Shown piece by piece: positions 1-9,392 of a stretch of DNA of 64,000 nucleotides (the first letter of the stretch is position 1; every line of letters starts with the position of its first letter). The notes beneath the pieces were generated by a model. That model was not told the DNA's origin. It worked only from the letters and a program-made list of their open reading frames with translations, and did not search any database. Both the position numbers and the translations under genes were made by a program. The DNA comes from Chlorops oryzae. Lineage: Eukaryota; Arthropoda; Insecta; Diptera; Chloropidae. Location: the NCBI GenBank assembly GCA_020466095.1, contig CM035808.1:37341502-37405501 (forward strand), in the 5' to 3' direction.

Positions 1-179
1 TTTAGTTCAATTGAAACGTATACCGGGGCTTGTTCAAAATCTTCGTGACTGTAAGACTGCAAATTAGTTTTCGAGATATCTGGCTTTTATAAGTTTCGAT
101 AAGGCATTCTTATTTATACATCGCCTTAAGCGATGTTAAACAGAAATTCCTAGTCATAATTAAGTTTAAAAACAGTACT

Positions 180-1226
180 TTACGGTACTTTAAAATTGTA
201 CGAAAATGTTTTGTTTAACGGATTCGATTTTGAAGTTGAAATTTCGCTATCGCTCCTATTTGATTTAATGTTGCGGTTCACGCCATCCCATTTAAAAATA
301 TATTGTATGAGAGCAAATGTTTTTAAAAAACTCGTATAGACTGCTTTCCTTGTATCAAAGAATTTTTTTAATACTTCTCTAATTATAATTGGATTATTTA
401 AAATAACTGACATGTTACTGAAATCTAATTTTTTAATTAAATTTATCGTTTCATGATATTTTACTCTTTCTTTATTTTCCTGCGAGGTAAAAGCTGGTAC
501 CTTTATTGCGGAATTGTGTAGCCTACTCAGTGGGTTGTCTTTGAAAATTTCCTTTGAATTTTCTTTTTTAACTGACACATCATCTTTTATGTTCATTAAA
601 CTACCATAACGATTTCTATCGACTTCCTCGTCGAGTTTATAATCTTCTTTACTACCTGACTCTCTATTTACTTCAACCTCACTGCTGTTAAAAATAGGTA
701 CAACTCCTTTTCCGCCAATATTCTTAGGCGATTTGCTTATCAAATCTGGCATAATTCCCTCTTTATGTTCTCCTTTATCTCGTAACAATTTTTTGGCACA
801 AGTTGCTACTACTCTTGCTTCATTAGCTTGGACCGTGACTGTCTCTGCACTACCAATCCTATCGCTAAAATTGGAAACCAGAATTGGTAGGGATACAACT
901 TGTTTATCATTGTTGTAGAAAGATATATCTTTACTGATATTATTTATTATTGACTGCTCTCTAGGCATATCTTTGCCTAAAAAATTCTCCTTTTGCCTCT
1001 TTTCTGATTGCTGGTATTGCAACACTAACTTATCTTCTGCAATATCTTCTTGAGATTCGTTTTCTAATACTGAATCTTCACTTTCCATAAAATGCACAAC
1101 GATTTTGTCATTAAAACGAACCTTCTTTTTCCCGAGACTATTATTATTAAACAAATTTTCATTTTTTCTTACTATATTGCTTGTCTTTCTGCAAATATCT
1201 TGTTCATTTAACTCATCGAGGAACAT
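180..1226 (-). CDS. Second ORF of the LTR element, post-gag, function unrecognised
   Basis: The first ATG is at 1226, but this frame is open upstream through the gag stop codon in the -1 frame, so it may be made as a Gag fusion rather than from its own ATG. The 348 residues are Lys/Asn/Ser-rich and low in complexity. I see no Asp-Thr/Ser-Gly protease triad, reverse transcriptase box or integrase motif. The stop at 180 leaves the rest of pol outside the window or in another frame. It could be a spacer region ahead of a protease, or a degenerate pol start. Its place right after gag is the main evidence that it belongs to the element. Confidence 0.5.
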   Translation of the reverse strand: MFLDELNEQDICRKTSNIVRKNENLFNNNSLGKKKVRFNDKIVVHFMESEDSVLENESQEDIAEDKLVLQYQQSEKRQKENFLGKDMPREQSIINNISKDISFYNNDKQVVSLPILVSNFSDRIGSAETVTVQANEARVVATCAKKLLRDKGEHKEGIMPDLISKSPKNIGGKGVVPIFNSSEVEVNRESGSKEDYKLDEEVDRNRYGSLMNIKDDVSVKKENSKEIFKDNPLSRLHNSAIKVPAFTSQENKERVKYHETINLIKKLDFSNMSVILNNPIIIREVLKKFFDTRKAVYTSFLKTFALIQYIFKWDGVNRNIKSNRSDSEISTSKSNPLNKTFSYNFKVP

Positions 1227-1363
1227 TTCATTGATATCTAATTCCTTTAAATCTGTTGGTTTCTCTTTATATTTTCCTTCTTTTTCGTTATTCTTTCTTA
1301 AATTTTCCTTATTATGAACTAGGTATGGCCTTTGAACTTTGAACTTTACTGTGGCATTCCGGT

Positions 1364-2563
1364 CTACTGGCCTTGACCGGGCCGCTGGGAGTTTCCCTGA
1401 CTACTATCTCCTTGCTGTTGCTTACAAAATCTTGCTGTATGCCCAAATTGCGAGCATTTGTAGCACTGTATATCAGTGCGGCTATTTTCAGGGAAATCCT
1501 TTATGAAACTATTCGACCCACTATGTGGTGAAAATTGATGATTGTACGAGTGGTTATGATTAAAATTTTCTGTCGTGTTTTGAATTTCGTCTCTTCTAAA
1601 CGGTGCTCTATTCAGGGGCTGAATTTCTTGCATATTAAAATTATCTTGCCTTCTTTTACAAAATTTGTTACTTTCGTGGCCATTTGTTTGACATATATTG
1701 CAAAATAGATTCCTAAGTCTGTCGAAACAATTACTATCTACATGGCCTCTTCTTCCACAATAAGTGCAAGTTTGTGCATCCGAGCGTGTGTTCTTGCTAT
1801 CGCTTAAATTGCATTTTCTGCTATATTGGTGCCCATATTCAGCACAAAACTCGCAGTAAGGGGTATTCCTTCTCTGCTGGCATATGTCCCAAGTATGCCC
1901 TACTGTCTTGCAAAAAGAACAAATGATTGGCTTAGGGGATGCGGGGAGGCATTGACTCACAAAATGTTTGGAATTATATTCAATGTGAAGATCTTCAGAC
2001 TCTTCTGCCAATTTGATTAAATCAGAAATCGGCTTATCCTTATTTGTTTCGAGTCTAATTTGCATATAGGGATCCTTAACACCAAAAATGAACTTGTTTG
2101 TGGCCAGTTTTCTATATTCGTTTAGTGCGGATACTGCTTCTGAAGAATTCCACCACTTACTGATAATTTTTTCTGCCTCATTTAATAAAAACTCCAATTT
2201 TCCCCCAAATGCTGACGCTCTCTCGGTATCCTGTTGCGCCGCTCCTGCTATTTCTGATCTAATCGTTTCGAGACTCCTACGCTTTAAGAACTCCCTTTTT
2301 ATTATGTCACAAAGCTCATCCAGGCTATTAATTGTCCGCTGATTAATTTTCACATAAGCTACGCCAGATAGTCTATTTTTTATGCATTTAATAATGTCCC
2401 TTATATCGCTACCATTTACTACGCTTTTCAATAACTCTATTCCTGTTACAAATTTGTCCACTTCCAGGCTTAATTCTGGATTATTTGATCCTGAGAAGTA
2501 AGGCACAAGGCGAGTTACCTTTTTCATTAGCTCATCTACTTGTACTGGATTATTCATTGTCAT
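1364..2563 (-). CDS. Retrotransposon Gag with five zinc knuckles
   Basis: This encodes the structural Gag of the LTR element, which packages element RNA into particles in the cytoplasm. The first ATG is at 2563; the frame stays open upstream to about 2660 without another ATG. The N-terminal two thirds is a helical capsid-like region. The C-terminal third has five CCHC or near-CCHC knuckles: CSFCKTVGHTWDIC, CEFCAEYGHQYSRKC (one residue longer), CTYCGRRGHVDSNC, CNICQTNGHESNKFC and CYKCSQFGHTARFC. The tail is rich in Gln, Ser and Gly. Most gypsy-type Gags carry one or two knuckles, so five is unusual. The next frame is at -1 and is already open at the gag stop, consistent with frameshifted translation. 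Confidence 0.85.
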   Translation of the reverse strand: MTMNNPVQVDELMKKVTRLVPYFSGSNNPELSLEVDKFVTGIELLKSVVNGSDIRDIIKCIKNRLSGVAYVKINQRTINSLDELCDIIKREFLKRRSLETIRSEIAGAAQQDTERASAFGGKLEFLLNEAEKIISKWWNSSEAVSALNEYRKLATNKFIFGVKDPYMQIRLETNKDKPISDLIKLAEESEDLHIEYNSKHFVSQCLPASPKPIICSFCKTVGHTWDICQQRRNTPYCEFCAEYGHQYSRKCNLSDSKNTRSDAQTCTYCGRRGHVDSNCFDRLRNLFCNICQTNGHESNKFCKRRQDNFNMQEIQPLNRAPFRRDEIQNTTENFNHNHSYNHQFSPHSGSNSFIKDFPENSRTDIQCYKCSQFGHTARFCKQQQGDSSQGNSQRPGQGQ

Positions 2564-3214
2564 TCTTACTGAAGGCAAACTGCTCGCAACAAAGGGTTGA
2601 GATTGAAAATTAGGTGTGTCACTGTAAGGTTCAATTATTTTAATAGATATCTGCTACAATTGATTTCGCATCTTTTTCTGACTGATGTAAAGTCTGTCTA
2701 AGTTTTTCTAATTTCTGTTCCATAGGAAATTTTCTCAAAAATTTTAAATATGTTAGTTAAAATTCTATACTCACCATTTTCATTCTTCCGTTTGCTAACA
2801 TTTTTTCTCAATGTATTCCCTCGTCAGCGATGAATCTGCTACCGTTGATTTTATTTTTAACTTATTTTTATGCTTTTGGACTCATGAATCTCACTGTTCC
2901 GTTCTTCAAAAAAAAATTACATACAAAAAATTTTTTTTTTCACAGGATAAAAACTTTTCTGAAAGGAGTACCGGCAGAGCACGATCAAACGTTACTCCTG
3001 GATACCTATTTCGATTTAACTACCGCATACGCCTGCGCCGCTAGACACATGAATTTTAGAGCTTCGTTCACCCGGGTCTGATTTTGTCAGGTTTTAAAAC
3101 CAAAAAAGGTTCCGTTTCACTCAACTCTTATTTTCATATGCCACACCGCACAAACGCATTAGGATAGTTTCTTAAAAATTCTTATCCTTGATTCGAATCC
3201 AACCGAAAGTCGGT

Positions 3215-3232
3215 CGAATACCGGCTGCGCCA
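3215..3232 (-). other. Primer-binding site (tRNA-Ser-like)
   Basis: On the minus strand the bases just inside the LTR read TGGCGCAGCCGGTATTCG. The start TGGCGCAG matches what I remember of the serine-tRNA primer-binding site of Drosophila 17.6/297-type elements. The tRNA identity is from memory; the position and the TGG start are seen. Confidence 0.65.
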
Positions 3233-3235
3233 AAA

Positions 3236-3885
3236 TGTTGGGATTATTAGAGGAATGTATCAGTCTGACTCCTCCAGACTAATACCCAGACCTAAATATC
3301 CTTTATAAATAAAAACCAGGACACAGGGAATTCATTTAAGTCCTTTTATTAATTTACTTATTACTTTAATTTACAATGTTTGGATCCTACTCTAGCTCCT
3401 AATTGACTCGAAGGACTTCCCTAATTCCCTGTCTAACACTTAAGTCTACGCTCCGTTGTCGTGGCCCTTGGGTGAGTACGTGCATCGGAGTTGAGACTTT
3501 GAATACTGAATCAAGAGTCCCTTTGTCGATGTTGATTCTTCCCTTTTATAAGTAGAAAGTGCTTAGGCTGCACTTTCTCGCCAAATCTGGAACACTTCCG
3601 CAAATGACGAACTGCTGCTGTGCAATCGCCTATTGCCCAATTTCGCTTTTCTCCATAACTTCGTATAATAGCTGGTGCTGACGTAGTCGTTGCTCTCATT
3701 ACCGCTGACATACTTCTGCGTTCCAGTTCTAGTTCTGCTTTGGTGACGATATTGTGTCATTGTCTCCGATCGTTGCATTTCTTTTGTTTGCTTCTGTCCG
3801 TTATTCGCTGTTCTTGCGAAAACGATTGGCTGCTCGATTCACGCTAGGTCGTACAGTGAGTACACGAATGTTGTAACTCACAACA
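3236..3885 (-). repeat. 5' long terminal repeat of the gypsy-type element
   Basis: The 650-bp segment begins TGTTG and ends CAACA, the usual terminal inverted repeat of an LTR. On the minus strand a TATAAAA box lies at 3550-3544, and AATAAA-like signals lie near 3350 toward the inner end. It is bordered on the inside by a primer-binding site after three A/T bases. The partner LTR is outside the window, so the boundary is inferred from the TG/CA ends and the primer-binding site rather than by comparison. Confidence 0.8.
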
Positions 3886-4112
3886 ACCTTTAGAAAAGCC
3901 TTTCTAGAGGAATTTTAGCTGACATGGTGACTGCAGGACAACTAGAGCGAACTGACGGTTTCCGGATCGGTGTGACGTATGTGAGCAACATACCTTATAC
4001 CAATCGCTTCGATCGGTATAGCGTGAGTAGCCAGCATTATGTATTCTTATCAAACCTACAAGCAAATTGTAAAAAAAAAAATGAGAGTGTCCCATGTAGT
4101 ATTGTATTTTAA
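3886..4112. mobile_element. Fragment related to the 8-bp-TSD element at 29731-30732
   Basis: The stretch 4040-4112 matches the right end of the element at 29731-30732: both have TATTCTTATCA, then ACCTACAAGCAAATT, then a GAGAGTGTC...GTAGTATTGTAT end. The left part is not clearly shared. The LTR element lies directly beside it, so the retrotransposon may have inserted into or next to this older copy. Confidence 0.5.
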
Positions 4113-4458
4113 GAAGAAATAGCGCAGAAGGAATTCGTGACTACACTAAACTGATGTTATATGAATGGGCAAGAGTTCATCAACACGGTGACTGATCAGT
4201 CAGACTGAATGTTTGTGTGGTGATTTATAACTTATCGTTTTTTCATCGAAACGTAGCGAATGCACGTGCAAAAAAAATTTTTTGTAAATTCGATAAGAAC
4301 TTCTATTTGAAATTTCTTCCAACTGACTACAGATAGAATTTTCAAATTTTCTTGCAGCTATAGATGGTTATCGTGGTTTATGTCAGTAGTTCGAAAAGAA
4401 ATTATGAAAAAGAGCTAAAAAAAAAAAAAAAAATGTTCTCTCTTTAAAGTACTCTAAA

Positions 4459-4620
4459 GAGGCCATTTACACGTTAAGACATTTCGATAATGAAACACAC
4501 TTTTTGTGGGCTAGGGACGCGCGGGGATGTGGTATGGTAGTGTTTTTCTCTCTTCCCCTGCCTCCCTTGCCAACGAAAATTTGTTTCATTATCGAAATGT
4601 CTTAACGTGTAAATGGCCTC
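4459..4620. mobile_element. MITE family A, copy 1 (162 bp)
   Basis: Its inverted ends of about 38 bp begin GAGGCCATTTACACGTTA and end with the reverse complement, TAACGTGTAAATGGCCTC. The core has a pyrimidine-rich TCTCTCTTCCCC stretch. Two further copies lie at 34107-34266 and 58633-58794. No transposase is present, so it is non-autonomous. It sits about 400 bp upstream of the exportin-5 start. Confidence 0.85.
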
Positions 4621-4810
4621 AAAGTAGTTAATATAAGTGGCCAAATAAGGCAACAAATTTCTGAGTCTAAATGTCAAAATCAGCTGGCTTTTGCTTACAT
4701 TTTGGTTGAAATATAAAAAATATAAATTCGTAAAATCTAAGCAATCGAAATTCAAAATAAATATGACAGATCCGAGTTGAAAAAAAGGAAGAATAAGAAA
4801 ATAGTTCGTG

Positions 4811-4864
4811 CTACGGTCAAAATTTCGTCATTTTGAGCTACGGTCAAAATTTCGTCATTTTGAG
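4811..4864. repeat. Perfect 27-bp direct repeat upstream of exportin-5
   Basis: The unit starts CTACGGTCAAAATTTCG and ends TCATTTTGAG. It occurs twice head to tail without a mismatch, 160-210 bp before the ATG of exportin-5. Each unit is partly palindromic (TCAAAAT...ATTTTGA). It may be a promoter element, but there is no direct evidence of function. Confidence 0.7.
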
Positions 4865-5021
4865 CCGAAAATCGATTCTTATTTTCGATTTTCAAGCATC
4901 GAGATTTTTCCCATCGCCAGCAAGCACATTTTACTTAAAGAATTGCATTTCGCCGAAAGCACTTAAAGAATTTTGGTCCAAAAAGTATTAAATAAAACAA
5001 AATAGGGTGCCAGACTCGATA

Positions 5022-8000
5022 ATGGCGCATAACAGTACAGCAGCATTAGCTGAAGAGCTGGCGCAAGCAGTGGAGCTCATTATGAATCCACAAACCGCAC
5101 AGCAAGCCCGATTCGAAGCATATTTAGCATGCGAGCGATTTAAAGAGGAATCTTTACAAAGTGCGCAAGTGGGCCTTTATCTCGCTAGTGAACAGCGTTT
5201 TAGTGGTAACGTCAAACATTTCGGATTGCAATTGATGGAGTACACTATAAAATTCAAATGGAATTGCATTGCCCAGGAGGAGAAAATTTTTATCAAAGAA
5301 AATGCAATGAAACTTCTGTCGATGGGAGTTGGTCCGGCGGAAGATAAGACTATTGCGGCCCTAAAGGTTGCTCTATCGCGAATAATTGTCGAGATGGTAA
5401 AACGTGAATGGCCACAGCAATGGACAACATTATTATCGGAGCTTTCGGATGCATGCGAAAATGGAACTGCACAAACGGAATTGGTGCTCCTGGTGTTCTT
5501 GCGGTTGGTGGAAGATGTCGCATTACTGCAAACAATTGAATCGAATCAGCGGCGCAAGGATATATATCAAGCGCTAACAAATAATATGAATGATATATTT
5601 GAGTTCTTTTTACGCTTAGTTGAGCTGCACGTCACTGCTTTTCGGGAATCCACCGCAAATGGGAACTTCCAAAACGCCAATGCGCATAGTCGTGTTGTTG
5701 AGGTCGTTCTGCTCACTCTCACTGGGTTTGTTGAATGGGTTTCGATAAATCACATAACTTGCGGCAATGGTCGACTCCTGCAAGTCCTTTGCATTTTATT
5801 GAACGATAAAGCATTCCAATGCAATGCTGCCGAATGTCTATCGCAAATCACAAATCGCAAAGGCCAAATAAAGGAGCGTAAACCGCTTCTTGTGCTCTTC
5901 GGGGAAGAGGCATTGCGTTATATTTACTCTGCCAGTCAAATGCAACCGGTGCCGGTGCAACCAACGTTGACGGCAGAAGAAGCATTGGAACAAAATCATA
6001 TATTCCTAAAGAAATTGGTTCAAGTACTGAGCGGACTTGCCCAACAGATTTGCATTCTATGGGGCAAAGACGATGGTGCGATTCAACGTCCGGCACATTT
6101 CGAGATATTTCTCGAGTGTATATTAACGCTGGCGCGTCATCCTTCATTGGCAGTGGCTCACGGTGCTGTTTTAATATGGAATATGTTGATTAAACACGAT
6201 TCAATCTCAAAAGATGCATCCCTAACTACGTACATTCCCAAAGTAATTGAAGTCGTTGGTCCGAAAATCATTAAAATGAATTATCCTTCGCAGCGAGCTT
6301 TGGTGGCAGCTGCATCCAATGATATATCGACTGCAACATATATCTGCCTAGAATACGATAGTGAAGAGGAATTTAATGTCTTCTACTATCGCTGTCGAAC
6401 GGATTTTCTTGAAACTTTCCGCCAATCTACGCTAGTGCAGCCACTTATAACGTACGCCTATTGCGAACAGTGGCTACGTGTACGTTTAAGCAAAGCCTAC
6501 TGCGAGCGTGATGATAATGGAAATTGCAGCATTCAGGACGCAATTTATCTGGAATGGGAGGCACTGGTGGCCGTCATAGATGGTGTTTTAAGTCGAATTT
6601 TGCTTGTATCCGAGAGACCATCCGTACAGTCCGGGCTGCATTTATTGGAAGAGTGCCTAAAAGTGGATACAACAAACCCTTTAATACTTTCCATATTGCT
6701 ATCGTGTATATCGGCTTTGTTCGTATTCCTTAGTATGTCATCTTGCCAAATAACCGCGAACAATTGTGTTGCAATGAGTGGTGTTGCGTTACTTCCTCGT
6801 GTTTTGGAGAAAATTTTCGCAGCACTTGTATTTAAGGATCCACTGAGGCCCCAACGACAGCAACAACAACAACAACAACACTCTAAATATTCGACTCACG
6901 ATACACGTATGCAGGCTTGTAAGAACTTACGACGTCATGCTGCCTCTTTGATGGTAAAACTAGGCCACAAGTATCCATTGCTGCTTCTACCTGTTTTCGA
7001 GCAAATAAACTCGCATGTGAAGAGCATCTGTCAAGTACCGGATCAACAGCTAAGTAAAATGGAACGCATAACACTGCAGGAAGCACTTATATTGATATCC
7101 AATCACTTCTGTGATTATGAACGCCAGTCAGTGTTCATTGCGGATATCATGAAAAATACGCTTAACTTATGGACAGCTTTTTCACATGCCTTCAAATCAG
7201 CTATAGATTTTATAAACTTTATTGGTTTAGATAAATCGCCATTCTATCCCGTTGAGAATGATCCGTTGGGACCAAATCGAAGCCGAATTATTGATGCACT
7301 TTATATCGTTCTTGGCGTTATAAAACGTTGTACATGGCCTGACGATCCGGATCGTGCTTCTCGCGGTGGCTTTGTTGTGGGATTCACCGAACTGGGCAAT
7401 CCGATTTGTCGTAATCCAGCAACGCCGCATGTTGTTCCTCTTTTACCGCACATACTTGCATTGTTGCGTGTACTTAATGAATTATTTAAACCAGACGCAA
7501 TTGCAGCACTCTCCGAGGGCTATCGTCGTATTCACACAATGCTGAGCATGAGAAAAAAACCTTAATGGGTATTTGTGCTCCGCCGGCAGATCCACTTGAT
7601 CCATCTGTAAAGCAACCGCCAACACCTTTCGATCGAATGCAGCAATTTATGACGTTATTATTCGAAGGCTGTTACCATATGATGGGCTCCGCTGGCCCAT
7701 CTTTGGGACGAGATTTGTATCAGCTACAGGGTATCGCTGATGCCTTAATTAATAGCGCATTCGCGAGTTTAGATGATGTTCCTGACTATCGTTTGAGGCC
7801 TATTGTGCGCGTATTCTTTAAGCCTTTTGTCTATTCATGTCCGCCGGCTTTTTACGATAATGTTCTCTTACCAATGTTTGCTCATTTATCGCCCATAATG
7901 TTTCATCGTTTGACTACACGCTGGATGTATATATCAACGCTTTACGAAACGGGTCAGCTTAGTGAGGAGGTAAGTAGTCATCGTGAATACTGAAAAGATT

Positions 8001-8886
8001 GCTTAAACTAATTCTATTGGTGTAGATAAATGATACCCAAGAAGTTCTTGAGGATATGCTCAATCGCTCACTGACCCGAGAATATCTCGATGTACTGAAA
8101 ATCGCATTGGTTGGAGGACAAATAGGAACTGCTGCTGCAAGTGCTGATACCGCTGCAATGGCTGCTGGCCCCGGCGATGTTGCTATGGAACCCGATGAAC
8201 AATCGATGGACGGTGTTGCACATTCGCGTGCCACTCAGACGGCATTTCTCTCCGATATAATTAGTGATTTGGGAGCTAAACTTTTACGTCATCATATCGC
8301 AAGTAATTACATACTGATGACACTATTGAGCGCACTTTCATGGAACGATGGGACGTGCTCGTTAAGAGCCGTAAACGTTGCTGCTCCCGTTATGCGTTTT
8401 CTCGCTGCCGAACAATTAATGGATCCCAATAAGGCGGTGAGCGCTTTTACATCTGTCTTGCAAGCACTCCAAGTGCACGGTCAACATGAAGCTAATCAAT
8501 CGGCACTAATTACACTTGGCGTGCAATTTTATGAGCTATTGCGCCCAAAGTTTCCCATACTGTCCGAAGTACTACAGCGTCTTCCAAATGTCAATATTGC
8601 GGACGTACAAAAATTCGATGAGAAAATTTCAATTGCTCCCGTTAAAGGCAATAAAGTCGATAAAGCCAAAAAAGATATTTTCAAAAAGCTTACAAGCTCA
8701 TTGATTGGGCGTAGTGTTAATCAATTGTTCCGGCATGAAATCCAAATTGCTAATTTGCCACCTATGCAACCTGCTGGCAATAAATTGAAACAAACTACAG
8801 TAGGTGATATAATTGGCACGAACGAATCGATCGGTCTTACGAAATTATTCGGCAGCAACAGTGATACAGTACATACCAACAAGTGA
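5022..8886 (+). CDS. Ranbp21: Exportin-5 (Ranbp21), with one frameshift
   Basis: This is a karyopherin that carries RNA cargo (pre-miRNA hairpins in vertebrates, tRNA in flies) out of the nucleus with RanGTP. Exons are 5022-7969 and 8026-8886; the 56-bp intron is GT-AG. The first ATG (MAHNSTAALAEEL) is at 5022. The N-terminus is a typical importin-beta-like HEAT repeat start, followed by the Xpo1/exportin-5 helical solenoid to the C-terminus. A CAA/CAG run at 6859-6882 encodes a short poly-Gln loop. The frame breaks at the A7 run at 7553-7559: the frame before it stops at 7563-7565, and the continuing family-like sequence (MGICAPPADPLDP) needs one more base. With one base added the exons total 1270 codons, a normal length for the family. 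I read this as a one-base loss in the run, probably a consensus error. It converges with CWF19L2. Confidence 0.93.
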
Positions 8887-9392
8887 CCAGTACTCTCGGT
8901 AAGTTGCCGCAATATAAAATTTCACCATCAGACGTTTATATTTTTCTTGTTTTTCAGCATCTTGTCTCTCATATTTATTTATAAAAATTAAAAAATTTAT
9001 ACGAATATGCTGTTTCGCACATTAAAGCAGCAAAGTTTACCAACAAGCCAATGTATATATACTATTATAATATATAAAATCTTATTATTCTTAGCTTGTA
9101 ATTTATGTTAATTTATTATTAATCGAATTTTTAAATATTTATATGGGATAATTTTACATGATCGTGTGTTAAGTGAATTTAAAAATATATTTTCAAGCTG
9201 TTGAATTGTTAATTTACCCTGTAACATGCATTCATATTACATAAATACTGATATTTTTTACTTACTTCTTGTATATATTTATAAGTAAGAGATTTTATAT
9301 ATGAAGTAAAAATACTGCAGAAAAAGGGAACTGATAAAATGAATATATTGAAGAAACAAAACGAATTTCGATTTTTTTCTTTGCGTCATTTA
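8887..9392. other. Convergent 3' intergenic region between exportin-5 and CWF19L2
   Basis: This AT-rich 506-bp spacer holds the 3' UTRs of two convergent genes. On the plus strand ATTAAA occurs near 9022, a possible poly(A) signal for exportin-5. On the minus strand AATAAA starts within a few bases of the CWF19L2 stop. No coding potential or repeat stands out. Confidence 0.5.

Larger units (their letters stand above)
1..3885 (-). mobile_element. Gypsy-type LTR retrotransposon, 5' part only
   Basis: Read on the minus strand, the order is LTR (3885 to 3236), primer-binding site, untranslated leader, gag (2563 to 1364) and a following ORF (1226 to 180). The element runs off the left edge, so reverse transcriptase, integrase, any env and the second LTR are not seen. 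A Ty3/gypsy assignment rests on the gag with CCHC knuckles, on a primer-binding site resembling the serine-tRNA type used by 17.6/297-like fly elements, and on a downstream frame that sits at -1 relative to gag. Both visible frames are long and open, so the insertion is probably young. The flanking target duplication cannot be checked because only one end is present. Confidence 0.85.

Noticed and set aside
5007..5021. Upstream GTG as the start of exportin-5
   Set aside because: The first ATG in frame is at 5022; a non-ATG start is not needed.
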